Translations under genes and position numbers: made by a program
Notes under the pieces: generated by a model
What the model saw: the letters and a program-made list of their open reading frames with translations, nothing else
What the model was told of the DNA's origin: nothing
Databases searched by the model: none
In this document: piece by piece, positions 56,614-64,000 of the stretch
Layout of the letters: every line of letters begins with the position of its first letter
Position numbering within the stretch: the stretch's first letter is position 1
Assembly (NCBI GenBank): GCA_021018995.1
Contig: CM037588.1
Location: 139,435,725-139,499,724 of the forward strand
Origin: Chloranthus sessilifolius
Taxonomy: Eukaryota; Streptophyta; Magnoliopsida; Chloranthales; Chloranthaceae
DNA length: 64,000 nucleotides
Reading direction: 5' to 3'

Positions 56614-56889
56614 TACAACAACAAGCTTTATGAATCTCTAGTCGTTGGTTTCAGGCATTTTGTGATTTGGAGCCGATATTCTCATATGAAGGTACTTATG
56701 ATATCAACAGCTTGGTGATGGGGACAGAAATCATATGGATAGCAAGCTTCAAACAACCCGTTTTGAGATTGAGCAGCCGCATCTAGCGTCAAATCTGTAC
56801 GTATATAAACCCTTTAAATTAAATCTAGAAACTTCACAGTGATCGTTAGAATAATACTGTGTAAGCACAGATCTCTAGACTTATTTTTG
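53636..56889 (+). repeat. Left inverted arm of Q
   Basis: Contains a terminal region with paired GCCGTTGTAA and TTACAACGGC subterminal motifs (about 53696 and 53750), a CT microsatellite at 53920-53940, and a TC/CA microsatellite at 56560-56612. The 77-residue minus-strand frame at 55641-55874 is repeated in the right arm. Confidence 0.9.
55641..55874 (-). CDS. Unidentified 77-aa frame in left arm of Q
   Basis: Starts MATGDVSKDGQIVTDKRNRR, continues VEILSNLNSMAYCHH and ends PHHLGLPW. I do not recognise the protein. It has balanced composition, unlike the surrounding low-complexity frames, and both arms keep it open. It may be an exon of a captured gene, because frames extend slightly upstream (GVLATGDVS) without a clear start. 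Confidence 0.35.
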   Translation of the reverse strand: MATGDVSKDGQIVTDKRNRRPVEILSNLNSMAYCHHFANVLGYKMQSIVIGGFNEQQRIRNTPNVTEWMPHHLGLPW

Positions 56890-59018
56890 GAGACTCCCTT
56901 GAAGAGATCAAAAACCTAAAATGGTGGCTGCAGTCATTCAAGAGTTCTTGAATCGAAACAACATAAGAAGTTGAAACTTAAATCTTTAGGATTATTCAAG
57001 GCAACACACGCAGGTTGACTGTTTGATAAATCCCAGAGTTTCACCTAAAAAAATTGAATAGCCTGTTAATGATAATAGCATAAAGAAAAGATAAATTGAA
57101 GAAAAAAATTTGACATAATTTGAAGAAGACATTACAATCTTATCAGTTGATCCTGTCACTAGAAGTTATCCAAAAAAAAATAGCAATTAGTTCAATAAAA
57201 TAATTGTGGAGAGATCTTTTATCTATCAGAAGTATAATGAAAATTTTTTGCCAAAGACGAGATTTTACGACTTACATTAGCTGCTGATGGATTATATGAA
57301 ACTGAACAAACAACTTTATCATGTGCATGGAGAGTGAAACTTGGCTTACAAGCAGAATCTGAATTGGATGCGAAGAATGTCAAAACCTTGAAAGCGACTA
57401 CCATCTTCGAGGTGACTGAGAAAATTCGTAAAAGGACTAATTTGAGTCTCTAATTTTTCAGCAAAAATATGATTTCCCAAAAGGTTATGGATAGAAATCA
57501 ATCAAGACCATTAAAGTATGGATGAAGAACAAATGCATATAGACCATTAAAGACAAATGATGGAGATTAAAAAAAATGCAAACTTTAAAATAAAACCATG
57601 ATTATTGATCTTCATTTTTTTCTAAAAAAGACTTGAGGAATTCACCACAAATGAATATTTAGTGTGTGGGTTCCATGCCAAGCTTTCGACATTAGCTGTA
57701 ACAGGCCACGTAATGCCTGCATGTAGATGATTCCTCATGTCCATCTGAATGTTGCAAACATGAAACAATAGTTAACTTGGAGAATCTATAGGCAAATCAA
57801 TACATTTAAAAAAATTAAAATTAAACTCAAGAGTCGAGAGTTAGAATTTTCCTTGATGGTGATTCCAGGTTGCAGTGAAAGGTGACTCATTGGAGCACAT
57901 CTCAGAAGTGGAATCACTGATCAAGTCTACGTTGGTCAGACCATGTTGTGCAACTTGACTCATATTTCTGCACTTTTGATTCTGCACTTTTGTCTAACTC
58001 ATTGAATTTGGGCACATATCAATTAATAGACTCCCTCTTAACTCATTGAATTTGGCCGCTGTTTTAATCAGGCACATTATGTGTTTTAACTTTTAACATG
58101 AATTTTCTTTAATCCATCGAATCCTAAAGTATGCTTATTACTTCACTAGAGCTGGAGAACTTGTGATATCAAGGATCAACTATCTTCTATTTTCATTCTC
58201 ATAACAGATATAAGTAGGTCCACATTATAACAACAAAAGGCTGGCATCACCTAGCATACCCATTATAACAACAAAATTTGGAGCTTTTTCCTTACTACTT
58301 ACTCCACAAGCTACAGTTTTAGGCCATGGAATCTTAGAAGACAGATAGCTGAATAATGGCTTATTTCCAAGACAGTGCTTTATAGCTACATTAGGAAAAG
58401 ACATAAAGGAGTGAATTAGCTCAATTGTGTCGATTTGTAGAATAAGTTTCTAAAAAAGCCTTTTGAGGTCTACTTGCATTTATGGGCATCTCCAAGTGTT
58501 TTTTTTTTTTTCCCATAATCTTTGCTTCCTTTCAAATTCCAGTTATGCTTAATGCACAACAAGTACATGTCAGTGGATTTGCAAAACTACAAACTGCTAT
58601 GTTCTTATTATCACATTTCATATAATACAATTCTTTTTGGTCACTGAGAAAAATAAGATAACAAAAAAATAAATAAATAAAGAATACTACTTGAGTTAGG
58701 TTAACAGTTTCTTTAAAGCTCATATGTTGATGTACAGTGGCAAAAGGGAAAGATTAGCAATATATATATATACACACACACACGTTCTTCACACAACAAA
58801 TCAACAAATTTATCTCCCATAAACTACCAATAGTTGGTTCCACAATCGCACTGACATAGCACATGACCAAGATTATGAATGGACCATGAGGCAAGTTAGG
58901 TGGCTGAAATGTGTTTGCGTCTAGAACACAAAATGTGCATTTTAAACAAAAATGAGTCTTAATAAAATGAGTATAATGCGGGTTTAATACATTGTACTCA
59001 TAACCTTAAGATTTTACA
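56890..59018 (-). pseudogene. Q centre with captured exons of a PWP1-like WD40 gene
   Basis: Minus-strand exon-like pieces match, in order, the WD40 protein PWP1. They are FTATWNHH (57848-57930), PVTANVESLAWNPHTKYSF (57628-57750), KPSFTLHAHDKVVCSVSYNP (57283-57420, then donor GTAAGT), VTGSTDKI (57136-57158) and VKLWDLSNSQPACVA (56960-57044, preceded by TTTTTTAG). Introns are retained, so capture was from DNA, not via mRNA. PWP1 is a conserved nuclear/nucleolar WD-repeat protein. Several expected blocks and both ends are missing, so no product is expected. 57936-59018 shows nothing further apart from a TA/CA microsatellite at 58763-58785. Confidence 0.78.
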
Positions 59019-59294
59019 CAAAAATAAGTCTAGAGATCTGTGCTTACACGGTATTATTCTCTCGATCACTGTGAAGTTTCTAGATTTAATTTAAAGGGTT
59101 TATATACGTACAGATTTGACGCTAGATGCGGCTTCTCAATCTCAAAACGGGTTGTTTGAAGCTTGCTATCCATATGATTTCTGTCCCCATCACCAAGCTG
59201 TTGATATCATAAGTACCTTCATATGAGAATATCGGCTCCAAATCACAAAATGCCTGAAACCAACGACTAGAGATTAATAAAGCTTGTTGTTGTA

Positions 59295-59327
<33 letters not shown>

Positions 59328-61940
59328 CAAAAAAATAAGAAAAAAAAAACTAAAGTGTTGAATCACGATTGAACGGTTACATGATAATTCATATACAATA
59401 TATAGAACCAATCCTCTACTTAGTATATAAACAGAGATCGCCTCTGGTCACCTGCATCAATTGATGACTTGTTTTGCCACATGACACACATCCTTAATCA
59501 ACCCACTTCATCCACGTGAATAGCCAACGTGTGAACTTCACTTAGCCAAAATATACACCCATCAGCAAATTGGTACCATCTAATCCAAGCACTTCAATAA
59601 CCCACCAAAAAAAACATAAAGCGCTTCAATATGGACCCCAAATTAGATATGAAAGCAACTGCCTATATTAAAGTGCCTGGATCGAATGGTTAGAATCCTT
59701 TGATGGGCACCAATTTAGGCCAACATCAGCTTACATCATGATTTTCAATATGGACAACTTGGATTCATCAAGGAAGTGTGCCTCATAGCAAACCAAATGC
59801 ATGAGTGAGCGTCCCTTTTTTTGTGGGAAAGCTTGGATTGGCGAGCACTACTTTGGTGTAAAGTCTTAAGGTTATGAATGCTTCAGTTAGATTACATGGA
59901 CTGCTGGAAATGTGGTCTCAACAATGGCAAGTGGTATGATTATTTGGCCCATGTTTCCAAGATGATCTGAACACCATTATTTTGGTAGGTTATTTGGCCC
60001 ATTGGTGTCTTGGCTACTGGTGATGTATCCAAAGATGGACAGATAGTCACTGATAAAAGAAACAGAAGACCAGTCGAGATATTGAGCAATTTAAATTCTA
60101 TGGCATATTGTCACCACGCAAATGTATTAGGTTATAAAATGCAGTCTATTGTGATTGGCGGTTTCAATGAGCAACAAAGAATAAGGAATACTCCAAATGT
60201 AACTGAATGGATGCCACATCATTTAGGCCTTCCATGGTAAAAAATCATAAATTTCCTACGTAGAGCAGCCAACTACAAGAACAACGGCTGATATTCTCTA
60301 TCCGTATTGTAATTTCTTATTCAAATTCGATGAGATTTATATCGGATCAATTAAAGAAGACAACTTCTGCAATTAAAAAATCATAAATTTCCTTCTTTAA
60401 TAAAAAGCAATGAAGAAGAAAATCATCTTCTCAAATTGCGAACTCATCATACTAAATACTAATTTCATGCATATAAATAAGCTAAAAACCTACATAGAGC
60501 AACCAACTACCTGTACAATCAAACTTTAAAATAAGAGTAAATATCTATTTTTACCTTTTCAAAGTTTTGACCTTCATAAAAATGTTATTCAAAACTAATA
60601 AAATTATATTCTAAAAACAAATATTGGCCTTATCCAGCCCGGCCATGCTAAGGGGTCGGGCGGGTTTGGTTGAGTATATGGCCCAAGTATGGGCCAGGTC
60701 AAGACTAGATTGTGTTAACCCCAAGCAGGGCCGGTTATTTTTTACACGATCGCCCAGACCCAACCCATTGAGAGTCCTATATGAGATAAAAGATTAATGT
60801 GTTGTGCTTCAAAACAGTCAATGCTGTTAAAATGAATGTCTAAAAGTGAGTTTAGAGATTTATTGTTCATTTTAAAAGTGTGCCACCACCTTGAATCACA
60901 TGCTAGAGATATTTTTTTGATGTCATCTTCCCCACTCAGTAAAGGTGATAAAACCAGGTTCCACGTGTTCTAGTTTAGTGACCTGCCCCAGAATTCTGTT
61001 TGGAACTGGTCTGTTCCCCTATACAAGTCATAAAAAAATTGTTTCAACCAAAAAATAAGCATAAACCAAATAGAATAGTTTTATGTTCTCTTTTAGGCTT
61101 TTAAACAAACACGTCATATGCACATGTAGAACTCTACAAATTCAGCTATTGAATTTAAAAAAAAAAAAGGCATTTATCAGAATAACCCATGTCAGTAATT
61201 AGATTTTAACATGAATGTATTTAACAATTTAGACAAAGATTAATTGGTTCTATTTTGCATCACAAAGTTAGAAAGGTTATGAATCCTCGGCATTTCTATT
61301 ATAATCTCCCAAAATAAAAACAGAAAACAAATAAACATTCACTACACAAAGGAATCAAATAATAGAAAAACATATTGGCACAATTGAAAAAAAATAAATA
61401 AATGAGAAAACCATATATTTCGGGGCAGAGAAGTGAAGGGAATGAAACAAAAAAAAGTAGTAAATTAAAAAAATAAAAATTATTTGAGCCCAAAGATCAC
61501 ACTGTTGTGGGTTGTTGAAAGAGCAGACGATATGGTATCATAATGAGAAGCATAATGTAGCTTCATCTAAAAAAATATCATACCTGGCTACGATATGTAT
61601 GCCAATGTAAATGAAATAAATGAAACAAAATCACAGAAATTCTCAGCATAACAGAATAGTTATCCTTTATTACTCGCCCAAGGATCCCTGCTTAATAAAT
61701 TGATGTGTGCTAAAAGGAGATTCTATGGCTGCTATCATAGCCACCGCATCTTCCGGCCGTGCATCATCGTCTAACCAATCTCAGGTTCGAGTGTGTGTGT
61801 GTCTGAGAGAGAGAGAGAAAGGATTACGTAATTTTAGGCAAGACATGGGACAACTATTCATCTCCCTCACATGGTTTGGGGGTATTAATAGTCACAATTT
61901 TGGGACTTTGGAAAACAACGAAGGAGGAAGAGGGAGGGAC

Positions 61941-61987
<47 letters not shown>

Positions 61988-62270
61988 AGAAGAAGAAGAC
62001 GATGAGGTCTGATTTAATGGGTAGAAGAATACGAATAAGATATATTAGGGATCCCACGCACGAAGTTTCGTTTAGGCACCAATATTATTTAGAAACCTAA
62101 GGTGATAGGTTCGAACTCGCTTATATGCAAAAAGGGCATTTAAGTGGGCCGTTGTACTCACATAAACTTCCATTTTGGGCTGTTGCATTGGTTAATTTCT
62201 TTACAACGGCCAGAAATCGTGATTATTTTTAAGTAACTGGTGTTGTTTATTCCTCATTTTCACGTAATAA
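59019..62270 (-). repeat. Right inverted arm of Q
   Basis: Reverse complement of the left arm. A TG/AG microsatellite at 59296-59327 and a longer AG run at 61940-61984 account for much of the length difference. Confidence 0.9.
60010..60240 (+). CDS. Unidentified 76-aa frame in right arm of Q
   Basis: Inverted twin of the frame at 55641-55874. It differs by loss of one phenylalanine codon (CHHANVLG against CHHFANVLG). No family recognised. Confidence 0.35.
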   Translation: MATGDVSKDGQIVTDKRNRRPVEILSNLNSMAYCHHANVLGYKMQSIVIGGFNEQQRIRNTPNVTEWMPHHLGLPW

Positions 62271-62659
62271 TTACAAAACTTAAATAAAACTATACGTAAA
62301 TGCTTACTAAAGGTTTAGCCAACAAGTGTTGAGCTAAGAGAGAAGAAAAAATGAAAATAGAGGTAATCAAACCCGAACTGTAACCCTACGTGATCACAGG
62401 CTAACCCTGGATGATTTACAAAATAGGAGGATGTTCTATTTATAAACGATCCTTGAACTTTGATGTGCCCTAGAAGCAAGGGTGAAGATGCGGAGTTGAT
62501 TAAGTGGCCCATCTCCCTTGGCTGCCTTGGGATGTGTGGAATAGATGGGCATCTCGGGAGGTGTGCCCTAATTGAAGTGATATCCCAAAACTGTCCCTAA
62601 ACATTGAAACAAGTAGTTGAGAAGTTGGGGGCCTGAGCTTCGCATAGCAGAGTTGAGTG

Positions 62660-63130
62660 CAGGAGCAAACTCGCGAGGATGGGTTTGCTGTGAAGGGAGC
62701 TCATGAGGCTCTGCTCTGCCATGAATGGTGCATCTCGTGTGGCTGCAGCTTCAGGTGATGTAGCTCGTTGGGTTCTCGCTACGCTGTCGCGAGGCTGAAG
62801 TGCGTGCTGAAGAGGCTCGTGAGGTTCAACGCTATGTGCAGCTTTTTACTACTCGTGAGGCTAGATTTGACTTTGAAGCTTGAGAGGTCACTGCGCGAGA
62901 GGCTAGCGACGCGAATTCCTACGGTGCTATCTGCGCGAGAACTGCGTGAGCGCCTAAGAATATGATAATTTTGAACCACACAAGGACTGCGCGAGGTCCA
63001 CTTCTGAAGCCCTTTCACCATTGATTTGCGCGAGGTATGTGTGCATGATTTAAGTGCTGCAGGCTTGTGAACCTCGCGACAACTGCCCGAGGCATTCTCT
63101 GAATAAATTGAACCTCGCGACAACTGCGCA
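62660..63130. repeat. CGCGAG-rich motif field in N 5' LTR
   Basis: CGCGAG or one-base variants recur roughly every 20-40 bases (for example at 62671, 62788, 62898, 62936, 62985, 63029, 63075). The matching part of the 3' LTR is 49040-49330. It lies in U3 of the minus-strand element. Confidence 0.55.
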
Positions 63131-63463
63131 AGGGTTCATTTATGGTCCTCTGCTGTTGTGCAGTGCCTGCTGCAGCCATGTTCTCTGTCTGGGTCCACCT
63201 TCCTCTCTTCTGTGAAACTTTTGGGGCCCTCTTAGTCCTGCAATATGGCACACATGGTGTGATCCACCATGGTGCATCATTTGATCTTCACTCAGCTGCA
63301 CAGCTTAGCATGAAATTCATTCTTATTGGCTTAAAAAGATGGATTGCAGCATTAAGTTCTTATTTCTTGTTTTTTACAAAAATGCATTATTAATATGCTC
63401 GAAGGTCCATCAAAGGCTAGGTTGAGGGGTGAAAAATGGTATTTTTCAGTTCTCAACAATCCT

Positions 63464-64000
63464 GAGGTTTCGCGAGCTTACCTCTTAAGCAACGAGGTAT
63501 ATACGAGCTAAAAGCAACAACGGATATTTCTACCATGGTCGAGGCCTTGGAAATAAAATTTGAATCCATGTTGAGTGTGAAGTCGCACTCAATAGCTCAA
63601 GTGAGTGAGGTTTGTGGCATATGCCAAAGCCCGGCTCATACACCTCTATCTAGCTGCTCCATTATACCCCGAGGCGGTGCAGGAACACATAAACGCTGCA
63701 AATTCTTTCCAACGATCGGATCAAAATAATTTTGGATACACCTATAATCCGAGCTGGAGAAATCATCCAAATTTGGCCTGAAAGAGTAATGCAGACCAGG
63801 GTAATTCTCAACCTTATAGGCCCACATTCAATTCACAACCCTCACAATACCAAGGCCAGTAGCAGAATAAACCTCGATGGAGTAACAACAATTTTGAGGA
63901 AACTATGTTGCAAGAAGCACAAAGCTAGCAGCAACAATCTCAACAACAAACACAGTTGCTCCATTCCCACACTCAGTCCATTGCTAAGCTAGAATCCCAA
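63464..64000 (+). pseudogene. P gag, 3' part (zinc knuckle and Q/N-rich tail), runs off the window
   Basis: After the target duplication the P gag resumes: RGIYELKATTDISTMVEALE, then a zinc knuckle CGICQSPAHTPLSSC (63626-63670). Next come a Y/N-P-rich block typical of Athila gag (NNFGYTYNPSWRNHPNLA) and a Q-rich tail (QEAQS, QQQTQLLHSHTQSIAKLE). Frameshifts lie at about 63510 and 63690, with several stops. The rest of P is beyond base 64000. Confidence 0.82.

Larger units (their letters stand above)
53636..62270. mobile_element. Q: 8.6-kb element with 3.25-kb terminal inverted arms, possibly CACTA-like
   Basis: The left arm (53636-56889) and right arm (59019-62270) are reverse complements almost throughout. 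Small differences include microsatellite lengths and a one-codon indel in the matched ORF. Left end CACTACGTGAAAATGAGG; the right end, read inwards, is TATTACGTGAAAATGAGG. The empty site is seen in the other LTR of N (CCTATTATAAAACTT). The duplication is either TTA (3 bp, as in CACTA elements) or ATTACA (6 bp); the overlap with CA at the left end makes this ambiguous. No transposase was recognised, so it would be non-autonomous. Confidence 0.82.
47264..63458 (-). mobile_element. N: non-coding LTR element (LARD-like) that splits the P gag
   Basis: Two related LTRs in the same orientation, 47264-49334 and 52297-63458 (the latter split by Q), flank a 2.96-kb interior with a minus-strand primer site. 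Flanks ATCCC (47259-47263) and ATCCT (63459-63463) form a target duplication with one difference, and gag of P resumes beyond. The interior has no gag, protease, RT or integrase, so the element must have depended on proteins from an autonomous relative. Primer type and the CCCCCAAACC phrase suggest an Athila relative. Confidence 0.82.
52297..63458 (-). repeat. N 5' LTR, split by Q
   Basis: Segments 52297-53635 and 62271-63458 together form a 2.5-kb LTR with plus-strand start TGTTAGGGTATTTTA and end GTTCTCAACA. The first segment aligns with 47264-48670 and the second with 48670-49330, then adds about 500 bp absent from the 3' LTR. The CGCGAG-rich part is at 62660-63130. Confidence 0.82.

Noticed and set aside
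53636-62270. Reading Q as two separate opposite-oriented insertions
   Set aside because: There is one empty site in the other N LTR, one outer duplication and a shared central segment, so a single insertion is simpler.

Overview
This window is intergenic DNA of a large-genome plant. It consists almost entirely of transposable elements nested inside one another. The evidence for a plant is the set of element lineages: Ty3/gypsy Tat/Ogre elements with a second, archaeal-type RNase H, Athila-type gag fragments, plant tRNA primer-binding sites, a plant mobile domain (PMD) gene and a captured plant-type WD40 gene. I see no intact host gene, no tRNA or rRNA gene, and nothing bacterial. Every coding region is broken by stops and frameshifts.

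I reconstructed the layers from LTR ends and target-site duplications (TSDs). P is an Athila-like element on the + strand: LTR remnant 45782-46237, primer site 46244-46261, gag 46462-47263, continuing at 63464-64000. M is an Athila-like element on the - strand (42513-45781) inserted in the LTR of P. E1 is an Ogre/Tat element on the - strand inserted in M. Its 5' LTR is 40927-42512, gag is 37028-38290, protease lies within 31141-33302, RT and both RNases H are at 28876-30950, and integrase is at 1-1238. E1 runs off the left edge. F (33308-37022, TSD TGCTT) is a 3.7-kb solo LTR inside E1. E2 is a giant - strand Tat element (1239-28870, about 25.1 kb of its own sequence, TSD TATAG/CATAG) that splits E1 between RNase H and integrase. 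A 2.5-kb solo LTR of the same family as E2 (19671-22175, perfect TSD ATAAG) lies inside E2.

On the right, N (47264-63458) is a - strand LTR element with no coding capacity that splits the gag of P. The 5' LTR of N is itself split by Q (53636-62270). Q is an 8.6-kb element made of two near-identical 3.25-kb inverted arms around a 2.1-kb centre that carries exons of a PWP1-like WD40 gene.

The most unusual region is the 10 kb between the integrase of E2 and its 3' LTR (4373-14326). It carries + strand genes antisense to the retroelement: a ten-exon PMD/coiled-coil gene (8819-12659) with its own TATA box, and two or three much shorter units upstream. Three of these units end in a small hairpin whose stem differs in sequence but keeps its pairing, followed by GGTG. 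The LTRs of the E2 family also contain a roughly 249-bp higher-order repeat in which palindromes with different arms share one loop (TATTGTTTCA).
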